The notes: generated by a model from the sequence alone, not told the origin. Positions 1-7,430 are shown, counted from the stretch's first letter. The stretch is 64,000 nucleotides of DNA from Thalassovita litoralis (GCF_900182725.1 NZ_FXTO01000007.1:1-64000), one strand, 5' to 3'. Translations and numbers: made by a program.

Positions 1-144
1 AACGATAGGCCCGAAGTGCGGGAACTGTTTTCCGGGTTCCATATCGAGGCTGTGAACCTGACCTATACCATCGCCAAAGCGGGGGCAAAGCAGGTTAGCG
101 AGTTGCTGATTTCCAACAGGGAAGTGCGGACGGGACTGCTGTGA
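1..144 (+). CDS. C-terminal end of a Dam-like (D12 class) N6-adenine DNA methyltransferase, partial
   Basis: The first reading frame is open from base 1 to a TGA at 142-144 and gives 47 residues; the gene starts outside the window. The tail contains NDRPEVRELFSGFHIEAV followed by a strand ending in ELLISN, which resembles the C-terminus of D12-class adenine-specific DNA methyltransferases such as Dam. That family methylates the N6 of adenine, usually in GATC, using S-adenosylmethionine. The catalytic DPPY and AdoMet-binding motifs would lie upstream and cannot be seen, so the call rests on the tail alone. It could be a solitary phage-type or island methyltransferase rather than a housekeeping one. 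Confidence 0.6.
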   Translation, partial: NDRPEVRELFSGFHIEAVNLTYTIAKAGAKQVSELLISNREVRTGLL

Positions 145-519
145 GAGCGGGTAAACGGGGGCGCAGCATGTTGCGCGCCCGTTGTTGCTCTGCATGACCG
201 GCCCTTGGACTGCCGTCCTTCGCCAGCTCAGATGCTGCGCTGCCGCCCGTATTTCCGGCCATTTGAAGCGATGCGCAACAATTTCACCTACCGAAGGTCG
301 GCAGAGCGGGACGAAGTTGCCGTTCGTATAATCCTGAGCGATGGCCGCTCTCAGCCCAACGCGGACGTCGCGGTCTAGCACGTCGGGCTTAGACAGGACG
401 TTCACTGCGCGTTTTCGAATAAACGCAGTTCTCAGGTTACGCTTCCACAAGTCGAGCTTCACACCCACTGCGGGTATAGTTATCTTATTGCAGCGAACCT
501 TGGCAACAACGAGATATAG
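145..519. other. Gene-free stretch with decayed intergenic repeat
   Basis: No convincing gene is seen. Positions 257-316 form a repeat unit beginning GGCCATT and ending in AAGGTCGGCAGAGCGGGA; a diverged copy lies at 1601-1659. The remaining bases look like the same kind of decayed filler found at 1237-1799, 2400-2594 and 4128-4314. A short open frame at 341-631 overlaps the DUF3800 gene in another frame and is judged spurious. Confidence 0.5.
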
Positions 520-1236
520 ATGGCGCTGGACGTACTCCACTACTATTGCGACTGCAGCAGCTACGCGGGTGACAACAAGTATGCTGTCGTCGGCGGCATT
601 GCTGTCAAGGCTCACATGGTTGACCTCCTAAACGGCAAGGTCCAGTCGTTGAAGGATGGAATCGGTATGCAGAGCGAGTTCAAGTGGAGTGAATATCGCG
701 GTGGCAGGAAGAAGGCGACTTATGAGGCCTTGGTCGACCTTTTCTATGAGGCGATCGACCTGCACTATATGCATTTCCATGCGATTATCGTCGATTTTAA
801 TGAATTCGATCACCACAAGAAAGGACGTGGCGCGCCGCAGTTGTCTGTCAATAAGATGTACTACCAGCTTATGCTGCACGAAGTTTGCAGGCGGTATGGA
901 AGCAAGTGGCGCATAGTCATGTTCCCGGATCATGGGCCGGATTCTGATCAAATTGGCGACTACAGAAACGGGATTTGTGCGCGAGCATATAAGATGTACA
1001 GCGCAAAACCGAACTGCCTTAGAGAAATCCACCCAACTGCATCAAAGAAGGTCGGTCTTCTGCAAATGACTGACGTGATCATAGGTGCGATGGCTGCGCA
1101 TCGTGAAGACAGAACGGTAAAAGCGGTGAAGTCTGACCTGCGAGAATACGTGATGGCGAAAAGCCCGATTACGGACCTGTCGACAGACACCCCACGAGAC
1201 GAGCGGCAGTTCTCTATCTGGAACTTCAACTGTTAA
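520..1236 (+). CDS. DUF3800 domain protein with a degenerate N-terminal motif
   Basis: The 238-residue product resembles DUF3800 proteins, thought from family work to have an RNase H-like fold and often found near mobile elements and defence genes. Visible family landmarks are the N-terminal strand with Asp11, the EFKWSE stretch around residues 54-59, an Asp in FPDHG at 138, and the C-terminal LLQMTD block at 181-186 followed by IIGA. The usual N-terminal Asp-Glu-Ser-Gly is changed to Asp-Cys-Ser-Ser, so one of the expected acidic residues is missing. The start follows a weak GAG-containing ribosome site. Its neighbours are an adenine methyltransferase tail and a HEPN-like gene, which fits an accessory island. 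The biochemical role is unknown. Confidence 0.7.
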   Translation: MALDVLHYYCDCSSYAGDNKYAVVGGIAVKAHMVDLLNGKVQSLKDGIGMQSEFKWSEYRGGRKKATYEALVDLFYEAIDLHYMHFHAIIVDFNEFDHHKKGRGAPQLSVNKMYYQLMLHEVCRRYGSKWRIVMFPDHGPDSDQIGDYRNGICARAYKMYSAKPNCLREIHPTASKKVGLLQMTDVIIGAMAAHREDRTVKAVKSDLREYVMAKSPITDLSTDTPRDERQFSIWNFNC

Positions 1237-1799
1237 GATAATCCACACGCGACAGCCTATCGGTCCTCCCGAGGAGACCGGTCTAGCCAGCCGTTTCGGC
1301 TGCCGCGAGCTGACATCAGCATACTATGCGCTGCCTGACATTCAAGGTTTCTCTTCTTTGACATCAAAATCGTGATCAACGAACGGCAAGGAGGCGGTTC
1401 GTGCCACGACTTTGCAAAGCGCACTTTCCTGCGCATAGCCGCCGTTTGCACATGACGCAGCAACCGTCAAAAAGGGCTCGAAGCCGACCTGCGGCAGTGC
1501 AACGTGGCACTTGCCAGGTCCGAACCATTGCGCCGTCGTTCCCGGCCCAAACCGGACGCCCGCGAAAGCCATCATTGCTGCGTCGCAGCTTCACCGAACC
1601 GGCCATTCGTGCATCGTGCAGCATTTTTGAAAGGTAAAGGTCTGCAGAGCGGGATGGAGCCGACATTTGGCGGATGACACGTTTTCGACACCAAGTCGGC
1701 TATAAAGGCTCGCTAACCCGCCGCCCGAAAGCGACCATATGTTCATATCACCCTCGATTGGTCTATGCTCTCTACAAGCGGAATGACGGCGAGGGACCC
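1237..1799. other. Gene-free stretch of decayed repeats
   Basis: About 560 bases without a supportable gene. It holds three segments that recur elsewhere in the left end in diverged form: 1408-1439 matches 4167-4197, 1472-1501 matches 2416-2445 at 25 of 30 positions, and 1601-1659 matches 257-316. Several short open frames exist on both strands but none has a family-like product or a good ribosome site. The pattern suggests relics of a dispersed repeat or of old mobile DNA. Confidence 0.5.
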
Positions 1800-2399
1800 A
1801 TGGTGGAGAATTGGATCCGGATGGATGAGGCGGAGGATGTAGCGGGATCGATCCGCCATGTTATTCGCGCCGCTCAGGTTGTGGGCGACGACCCCCTAGC
1901 ATGGAAGTGGGTGGTGCTGGCGTTGCATTCGGCGCTGCAAGGCGCCTGCGTATGTCATCTCACTACGACTGCGGCACCGGTGGGTGCGGTCACCAAGCCT
2001 AACGCCGGCGAGTGGCTGGCTTATTTTGAGAACTCGCGTACCAATCTGAAAGCGAAACCGCCCAAGACCCATTTAATGGGGCTTCCAGACCTACTTGCAG
2101 CAGTGCGAGAACCTCATTCGGCAGGGGATCGCAGCAACACCGCCGGTGTCGTGATCAGCGAAACGGAGCTGAATCGGTTGCGCTGCTTTCACAGGGATAT
2201 TCGGAACCAGTTCGTGCATTTCGAGCCGATGGGGTGGTCGATTGAGGTGTCAGGAGTTCCTGAGATTGCTAAGCTAGCCGCACGCATCATCGGGGACATT
2301 CTCCAAATTGGTTGGGCATTCCGCCATCAAGATGATGCGAAGCGCGAAGAAATGCAGCGAAGTCTCCATACCATGGCCCTGATCGAATGGCCTGCTTAG
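1800..2399 (+). CDS. HEPN-like protein with an RNxxxH motif
   Basis: The 199-residue product is mostly predicted helix and carries RNQFVH at residues 135-140, preceded by LRCFHRDI. This is the R-x4-6-H signature of HEPN domains, which are helical RNases or their relatives common in toxin-antitoxin and phage-defence systems. The chosen ATG has a GAGGGA ribosome site just upstream. An open frame extends upstream to 1674, but it runs into the repeat region and lacks a ribosome site. No nucleotidyltransferase (MNT) partner is seen beside it; the next gene is a P-loop ATPase 195 bases downstream. RNase activity is inferred from the motif only. Confidence 0.55.
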   Translation: MVENWIRMDEAEDVAGSIRHVIRAAQVVGDDPLAWKWVVLALHSALQGACVCHLTTTAAPVGAVTKPNAGEWLAYFENSRTNLKAKPPKTHLMGLPDLLAAVREPHSAGDRSNTAGVVISETELNRLRCFHRDIRNQFVHFEPMGWSIEVSGVPEIAKLAARIIGDILQIGWAFRHQDDAKREEMQRSLHTMALIEWPA

Positions 2400-2594
2400 C
2401 CGCCTCCGGACCGCAAAGGGCTCGAGGCTGCCTTGCGGCGGTGCAGCGCATTATTTTTGGCGCTTTGGGTGGACTGACATCGAAGTCGATGACGGCAGCC
2501 AGCCCCGAACTGACATTGACATTGCGCTGCGCGTGCTTGTTCATGAACTTGGGGGATGAAATTCTGAGTCTCCTAGGTCGGAGGGGGAGGTCGA
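2400..2594. other. Short gene-free spacer with repeat relic
   Basis: This spacer separates the HEPN-like gene from the ATPase gene. Positions 2416-2445 are a diverged copy of 1472-1501 (25 of 30 bases identical). The last 25 bases carry a strong purine-rich ribosome site, GGAGGGGGAGG, for the GTG start of the next gene. No terminator hairpin was recognised, so co-transcription with the HEPN-like gene is possible. Confidence 0.45.
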
Positions 2595-4127
2595 GTGCCA
2601 ACATTCGAAAATAACTTCAAATTTGACTCAAGCCCATTTGAGCAATACGTCGCGGAGAATGAACCGGACATCCTCGATTATGCGGTAGTTCCTCCCTACT
2701 TTGAAGTCGCCAAAAAGCGCGCGCAGACACCATCCACACATTTACTATTCGGTGCTCGGGGCGGAGGTAAGTCGGCTACGCGGCTTGCAACCGAGCGAGA
2801 ACTCTGGAAATTGCACGCTACGAATAAGACCGTCCCACTTGCGGTTCCTTACATCGATTTCTCCAGAGTTCTGGAGGTTGGTTCTGTCAATGACATTTCT
2901 TCCGATGTTCTGCTGAAAGAGCTCGCCTTTCGGGTGATTGAAACAATTTTGCTATGGATCTCCGATCAAGATGATGCTGAGGACATAGTAGAACTCTTGG
3001 AGCCTGAAGAACTTAATTTGGTGGTTGTCTTGGTACAGGCCTTTTACCTGCGGGTCCCCGAGGCAAATCGTAGGGTTAGCCAGGCACAAACTATGGCGAT
3101 TCTAAGGCAAAATTGGAAGAGTCAAACAAAAAACTGGATTCAGAAAAAATGGTCTTCGATTGCTGAACTCGTCAGCGTGGTTGCCTCTGGCCTTTCAGAG
3201 AAACATGCCAATACTGAGAGTATAAGGTCTCAAGTTGCCGACATGTTCAATGAAAATGGCGCCATTATCTCAGGCACTGCTTTGCTCGCGAAGTTGGTTG
3301 AATTAACGAGAGTATTTGGATTTTCGGGAGTGTCTGTGTTTGTCGATAAGGTTGATGAACATCCTATGACTCAGAATTCACCCGAAGCCTCTGCGCGTCT
3401 CATCTTTCCGTTGCTGTCGCACGTTCAGTTAATGGAGGTAGAAGGTTTAGGATGGCAGTTCTTTTTGTGGGATAGAGTTAAGGGCCTATTTGCCAATGGT
3501 ACGCTTTCAGTTCGGCTCGACAAACTGGCACACAGCGAGGTTTCATGGACGGCGGACTTCCTCCGAAAAATGATTGACACTCGTATATCATTTTTTAGCT
3601 CGAATCGCTTATCCCGTTTTTCAGAATTAGCAGCTGATGAAAGCATCAGTGATGAAAAGATTGGCGAGATCATAGACCTGGCGGTGAAGTCACCACGAGA
3701 AACAATTCGGTTGTTGGATACAGTCGTGCGAGAATTCGACTCCAAGTATTCTTCACAGCAAGAGCATCGTTTTCTGGAGGCTGAAGACTTCGTGAACGGC
3801 ATGGACAAATACGTTTCTGATGTCATTTGGTCGATATACGATAAAGAAGTTCTTAGTCAGATTTTAAGGCTAAACAAATCCACCTTCATTAACAAAGAAG
3901 TGCAAGCTGCCTTCAAAATCAGTGCTCCTGCCGCAACAAATCGTATCTTAAAATGGCAAGACGCGGGTGCGGTAAGTCTAAGCGGAAAGCGGGAAGCGGA
4001 AGGCGGGGTGGGAGGAAAGCCGTCCAATGAGTATTCAATTGCGGACCCGCGTATTGTGCGCCTCATGGAAAGAAAGCTGTACGACGAACAGATTTTAACG
4101 GAAGCACCGATTGAGACAGACAAGTAG
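2595..4127 (+). CDS. P-loop ATPase with a probable C-terminal winged helix, defence-island type
   Basis: The 510-residue protein has a Walker A motif GARGGGKS at residues 53-60 and a Walker B-like strand VSVFVDKVDE at 246-255. A long helical region lies between them and a C-terminal segment around residues 420-490 looks like a winged-helix DNA-binding fold. The layout recalls ORC/Cdc6-like and STAND-type ATPases carried on mobile islands. The GTG start is supported by an excellent ribosome site ending five bases upstream. The gene is visibly richer in A and T than the operons to the right and uses codons such as ATA, TTA and AGA that are rare there, which suggests horizontal transfer. No precise family or function is claimed. 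Confidence 0.6.
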   Translation: MPTFENNFKFDSSPFEQYVAENEPDILDYAVVPPYFEVAKKRAQTPSTHLLFGARGGGKSATRLATERELWKLHATNKTVPLAVPYIDFSRVLEVGSVNDISSDVLLKELAFRVIETILLWISDQDDAEDIVELLEPEELNLVVVLVQAFYLRVPEANRRVSQAQTMAILRQNWKSQTKNWIQKKWSSIAELVSVVASGLSEKHANTESIRSQVADMFNENGAIISGTALLAKLVELTRVFGFSGVSVFVDKVDEHPMTQNSPEASARLIFPLLSHVQLMEVEGLGWQFFLWDRVKGLFANGTLSVRLDKLAHSEVSWTADFLRKMIDTRISFFSSNRLSRFSELAADESISDEKIGEIIDLAVKSPRETIRLLDTVVREFDSKYSSQQEHRFLEAEDFVNGMDKYVSDVIWSIYDKEVLSQILRLNKSTFINKEVQAAFKISAPAATNRILKWQDAGAVSLSGKREAEGGVGGKPSNEYSIADPRIVRLMERKLYDEQILTEAPIETDK

Positions 4128-4314
4128 TCCCGTCCCTTGCCGCCGGTTTTCTGAAGCCTCGGACTGGACTCTGCAAAATCCGCTTTCTGCGCATTGCTGA
4201 CCTTGGTGCCAAGTGCAGCATGTTAGCCCGTCGAGCTTCCATCCTGAAGGCCGCTTTCGTAGTTTAGACAGGATGCGTTTGCGGGTGCCGCGAATGACCG
4301 GTATCCGCCCATTG
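4128..4314. other. Gene-free spacer with repeat relic
   Basis: This stretch lies between two genes that converge here. Positions 4167-4197 resemble 1408-1439, sharing a GACT-TGCAAA core and a CTTTC-TGCGCAT core. No terminator with a clear stem and T tract was recognised. The A-rich CTCAAAAAAAC at about 4322-4332 lies inside the end of the polymerase gene. Confidence 0.4.
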
Positions 4315-5514
4315 TCACCCCCTCTCAAAAAAACCCGGATGAGGCAGATGCACCCCATGGCGGATGGTGTCGGCCCCATACCGTCGGTTGATCAGGTCAA
4401 TCACGTCAGAGGCCCGTTCACCGGCAGTCTTTTCGGCAGGCCCCAGCGGTAATAGCAGATCCCCAGTGCGGCGTGTAAGGTCTGCGACATGCCCCAGATG
4501 AATGCTGACGGACAGGATCGCCCCGGGTCCGCGCTTGCCAATATGGCGCTCCCACAAGTCGCGGTGCAGCGACAGGAAATAAGCTGTGTCCGATGATGGA
4601 CGGCACCTGATGCTATCGCTCCACCCCCCGTCCGCGCGGCGCACGCTGAGCATCAGTTCAGTCGCAACCCGTCCATCCCGCCGCATTCGTGCTGTCGCTT
4701 TTGCCAGTAGCCAGCGCCCCACCAGATAGGCCGGGCGGACGCGGCGCTTGTCCGGGGCCAGAACTTTGCTGTTGCCGTATCCATGGCGTGAGGTGCTGGT
4801 CAGCGGTATGTCCATGCCCTGCAGAGCGCGCACAAATCGCTCCCCCTCGACTGACCGCCAAATTGCGCGCGCGTGGCGCGGATCAAGCCGGTATAGTGCA
4901 GGTATGTCCATGATCCCGGCGCGGTGCAGTTTTTGCAGGATGCCGCGCGATATGCCGGGTAGATCATCCAGTGCCAGATGTGCCAGCCGGTCGGGCATGT
5001 TTTCCGGGGCCAGCCACTGGCAGCCATCCGGTTTTTCCAGCTTGCCTGCGATTTTTGCCAGTAGGTGATTTGGCCCCATGCCCGCCGAAAAGCGGATAGC
5101 CGGGCCGATCTCGGTGGCAACCCGACGCTTCATGCGACGCACCAGATCGAATGCACCATCAATAGTGCGATGCGGCCCAGACAGCACCAGCTGAAATTCA
5201 TCGACAGATCTGATGCGTTCCAGTTCTGCCATCTCATCCAGAATTGCCGCAATGCGCAGGTTGTAGCGGACATACAGCCGATGGCGGGATGGTAGGAAAG
5301 TGATTCCAGGGCAGAGCTGCCGAGCCTCTCGGACAGACGTGCCGGTTTTGATGCCGTGCGCCTTGGCCTCGTAACTGGCAGCCACACAGGCTCCGCTGGT
5401 CGAATCGATAGCGGTGATAGCCACTGGCTTGCCGCGCAGTGCCGGGTTTTCGTGCTGTTCGACCGATGCAAAAAAGCTGTTCATGTCGATGTATAGCGTT
5501 CGTAGAAGTGTCAT
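4315..5514 (-). CDS. Y-family (DinB-like) translesion DNA polymerase
   Basis: The 399-residue product has the Y-family palm signature: LYIDMNSFFASVEQ near the N-terminus supplies the first catalytic Asp, and RSVDEF near residue 100 supplies the Asp-Glu pair. The helix-hairpin-helix region DLPGISRGILQKLHRAGI follows, then a little-finger-like C-terminal part. Such enzymes copy past damaged bases. SVDEF replaces the SIDEAY common in DinB, so it may be a diverged Rhodobacterales subgroup rather than classical pol IV. The ATG at 5514 is preferred over an in-frame TTG two codons upstream. It is divergent from a small gene and shares an intergenic region with a perfect LexA box, so SOS control is likely. 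Confidence 0.88.
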   Translation of the reverse strand: MTLLRTLYIDMNSFFASVEQHENPALRGKPVAITAIDSTSGACVAASYEAKAHGIKTGTSVREARQLCPGITFLPSRHRLYVRYNLRIAAILDEMAELERIRSVDEFQLVLSGPHRTIDGAFDLVRRMKRRVATEIGPAIRFSAGMGPNHLLAKIAGKLEKPDGCQWLAPENMPDRLAHLALDDLPGISRGILQKLHRAGIMDIPALYRLDPRHARAIWRSVEGERFVRALQGMDIPLTSTSRHGYGNSKVLAPDKRRVRPAYLVGRWLLAKATARMRRDGRVATELMLSVRRADGGWSDSIRCRPSSDTAYFLSLHRDLWERHIGKRGPGAILSVSIHLGHVADLTRRTGDLLLPLGPAEKTAGERASDVIDLINRRYGADTIRHGVHLPHPGFFERG

Positions 5515-5550
5515 CCACAAAACCTGCCGAATGGTAATTCACCGTCAAAT

Positions 5551-5565
5551 GTTCTATATATGTTC
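5551..5565. promoter_or_regulatory. LexA operator (SOS box), GTTC-N7-GTTC
   Basis: GTTCTATATATGTTC matches the alphaproteobacterial LexA consensus GTTC-N7-GTTC exactly. It lies in the 72-base gap between the divergent Y-family polymerase gene (start 5514) and the small gene at 5587. One operator could therefore repress both genes until DNA damage induces LexA cleavage. The TATATAT spacer could also contribute to a -10 element. Confidence 0.85.
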
Positions 5566-5586
5566 TCATTCTGCAAGGGGTGGAAC

Positions 5587-5901
5587 ATGGACCGAAAACA
5601 GCAATTATCTAACGTAGCATTTGGTGGTGACTGGTCAGAGGCGGTCGAGCCGGGTGAGCGCACGGCGCTGTGCCTGTTGAGGCTGGCGGAGGCTGTAAGG
5701 AATTGCCAAGAGGAAGATCCAGCAACCCCGGACGTTCTGGAGGCGCTGGATTGGCTGGCTGCGCGTATCTCGCGGGGCGCTCTACTGCGCTCTGCTTTCC
5801 TTAAGGCGGCGCAACACCCAATTCCCGAACTTCGACAGTCGGAACTTTGGCGCACGCTTAGAACCATACGGTCGTTGGTTGGGGAGGCAGCTGGGCGCTG
5901 A
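5587..5901 (+). CDS. Small conserved-looking protein divergent from the Y-family polymerase (possibly DUF6477)
   Basis: The 104-residue product is helical and hydrophilic, with no membrane segment or signal peptide. It resembles small Rhodobacteraceae proteins annotated DUF6477, but this is from memory and uncertain. The ATG at 5587 follows an AAGGGG ribosome site; an upstream in-frame ATG at 5560 would overlap the LexA box and is rejected. The shared operator with the polymerase suggests an SOS-induced accessory to translesion synthesis or a damage-response regulator. No catalytic motif is visible. Confidence 0.65.
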   Translation: MDRKQQLSNVAFGGDWSEAVEPGERTALCLLRLAEAVRNCQEEDPATPDVLEALDWLAARISRGALLRSAFLKAAQHPIPELRQSELWRTLRTIRSLVGEAAGR

Positions 5902-6225
5902 AGATGGATATGCAGATATTTTTATGCGCTCCAATTGGACAAAATGAAAGGCCGGTCAACTTCAGGCTAATTGTGTGCATGCGCAAAAAAATGGGGGGGG
6001 GCTGTTTGCATTTAAGCCTACAAAGGATGCACGTAAAAATCGGTCGGAATAGGGGGGGGTGATTAAAAAAGGGGGGGATTCAATTTTACCCAGAGCTCCC
6101 TCTATGGCCAAGATCGCAATCAAAAACTGCGGGACACTCGATACGTAAGTCATTGATTTAATTTGGGTGGGTTTGTGTGCCTGCGGGACACCTTAGCCTT
6201 GATTTTAAACGAAAAATTAAGGCTA
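5902..6225. other. Gene-free region with poly-G and poly-A tracts
   Basis: No convincing gene is seen. The region is unusual for homopolymers: G9 at 5993-6001 directly after an A-rich run, G8 at 6052-6059, and G7 at 6071-6077 after A6. A minus-strand frame of 63 codons spans these tracts but has no family-like features. A hairpin at 6195-6224 lies next to the tRNA-Tyr 3' end. Confidence 0.5.
6195..6224 (-). terminator. Hairpin just downstream of tRNA-Tyr
   Basis: AGCCTTGATTTT at 6195-6206 pairs with AAAATTAAGGCT at 6213-6224 through 12 pairs, including one G-U, with a six-base loop. It starts two bases beyond the tRNA 3' end on the minus strand. It lacks a clear U tract, so it may act in 3' processing or as a weak terminator. 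Confidence 0.4.
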
Positions 6226-6309
6226 TGGTGGGCGACCCTGGAATCGAACCAGGCATGGGTCTCCCCGGCGGAGTTACAGTCCGCTGCCGCACCTTGCAGC
6301 TCGTCGCCC
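6226..6309 (-). tRNA. tRNA-Tyr (GTA), with a non-canonical D arm
   Basis: Read on the minus strand, a seven-pair acceptor stem (GGGCGAC with GTCGCCC), a five-pair T stem around TTCGATT, and an encoded ACCA end are clear. The anticodon stem GCGGA/TCCGC holds the loop CTGTAAC, giving anticodon GTA. A short extra stem GGGG-AGA-CCC in the variable region fits the class II form of tRNA-Tyr. The D region is odd: positions 8 and 9 are GA instead of the near-universal U8, and the D loop lacks the usual A14. It might be a functional lineage-specific tRNA-Tyr or a tRNA-like gene. It is convergent in layout with nothing to its left and divergent from rlmB. Confidence 0.8.
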
Positions 6310-6444
6310 GTGTCTGCGGCCGTGCCTCAGAACGTGTGGGGGTGATTACAAGTGTCGGCGGGGGGCGTCAACAGGAAAATTCCTTGCAGTTGTCTGCTGC
6401 GCGGCGCATTACAGCCCGCAACGCCAAACATGGGGATCAGCACG

Positions 6445-7224
6445 ATGAAAAAGCCCAAATGGGTCGTCGAAAAAGAGCAGGCAAAGAAGGCGTCCGCCTC
6501 TGAAACCGTGTGGATGTTCGGCCTTCATGCGGTGCGCGATGCGTTGCAGAATCCCCGCCGTGAAAAGCTGCGGCTGGTGGTGACGAAAAACGCGCATGAC
6601 AAGCTGGCCGATGCGATCGAGGCCAGCGGCATGACACCCGAACTGGTGGACCCGCGCAAATTCAATGTACCGATTGATGCCAATTCGGTGCATCAGGGCG
6701 CCGCGTTAGAAGTGAAACCGCTGGATTGGGGCCGGTTAGAGGATGTTTGCATTGGCAAACCCGACCTGCCGCCCCGCGTGGTGGTGCTGGACCGCGTGAC
6801 CGATCCGCATAACGTCGGGGCGATTCTGCGCTCGGCCGAGGTGTTCGGGGCCTGCGCGGTGATTGGCACCCGCCACCATTCCGCCCCGGAAACCGGCGCT
6901 TTGGCCAAAACCGCTAGCGGGGCGCTGGAACGGCAGCCTTATCTGCGTATCCGCAATCTGGCCGAAGGCATCGAAGCCCTGCAAAAAATGGGCTATCTGG
7001 TGCTGGGGCTGGCGGGCGAGGCGGATCAGACCATCGAAACCGCGCTAGAGGGCAAACGTGATCGCCCCGTGGCGCTGGTGCTGGGGGCCGAAGGGCCGGG
7101 CCTGCGCGAAAAGACCCGCGACACCTGCGATGCATTGGTGCGGATTGATTTTGCCGGGGGGTTCGGGTCTTTGAACGTGTCCAACGCGGCAGCGGTGGCG
7201 CTTTATGCGTCTCAACCGCGTTAA
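6445..7224 (+). CDS. rlmB: 23S rRNA (guanosine-2'-O)-methyltransferase RlmB, SPOUT family
   Basis: The 259-residue product has an N-terminal substrate-binding domain (FGLHAVRDAL) and a C-terminal SPOUT knot. The knot motifs are VLDRVTDPHNVGAILRSAE, LVLGAEGPGLRE and FGSLNVSNAAAVALY. Enzymes of this TrmH/SpoU family transfer a methyl group from AdoMet to a ribose 2'-O; RlmB modifies G2251 of 23S rRNA in E. coli. The start at 6445 (MKKPKW) is chosen because upstream in-frame codons translate into the flank of the tRNA-Tyr gene; 6430 is an alternative ATG. A related tRNA methyltransferase role cannot be excluded from sequence alone. Confidence 0.88.
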   Translation: MKKPKWVVEKEQAKKASASETVWMFGLHAVRDALQNPRREKLRLVVTKNAHDKLADAIEASGMTPELVDPRKFNVPIDANSVHQGAALEVKPLDWGRLEDVCIGKPDLPPRVVVLDRVTDPHNVGAILRSAEVFGACAVIGTRHHSAPETGALAKTASGALERQPYLRIRNLAEGIEALQKMGYLVLGLAGEADQTIETALEGKRDRPVALVLGAEGPGLREKTRDTCDALVRIDFAGGFGSLNVSNAAAVALYASQPR

Positions 7225-7344
7225 CGCGGTGTTCACAGGTTTTTGACACCCTCTTTATATCTGATCATGCGATCATACATGTAATGCGAACTGCGGGGCC
7301 GGAACCCCTGCGGCTCCATTCACTGTCCCTCGTTCCGTGACTTG

Positions 7345-7374
7345 CACCCCAGGCTGCCCCTGGGGTGTTTTTTT
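7345..7374 (+). terminator. Rho-independent terminator
   Basis: CACCCCAGG at 7345-7353 pairs with CCTGGGGTG at 7359-7367 around a five-base loop, followed by T7. It ends transcription from rlmB or from a short transcript starting in the 120 bases after rlmB. Confidence 0.85.
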
Positions 7375-7430
7375 ACGCCGATGGGTTTCTGACCCTATGC
7401 AGCACGGACTGGGCGCGATAACCCTAGGGC

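Noticed and set aside
1376-1666. Several open frames of 60-100 codons in 1257-1666 on both strands
   Set aside because: They overlap one another, lack ribosome sites and coincide with decayed repeat segments.
5962-6153. A 63-codon minus-strand frame across the poly-G tracts
   Set aside because: The product is Pro-rich only because of the G runs, and no ribosome site is evident. Slippage or sequencing error could easily create it.
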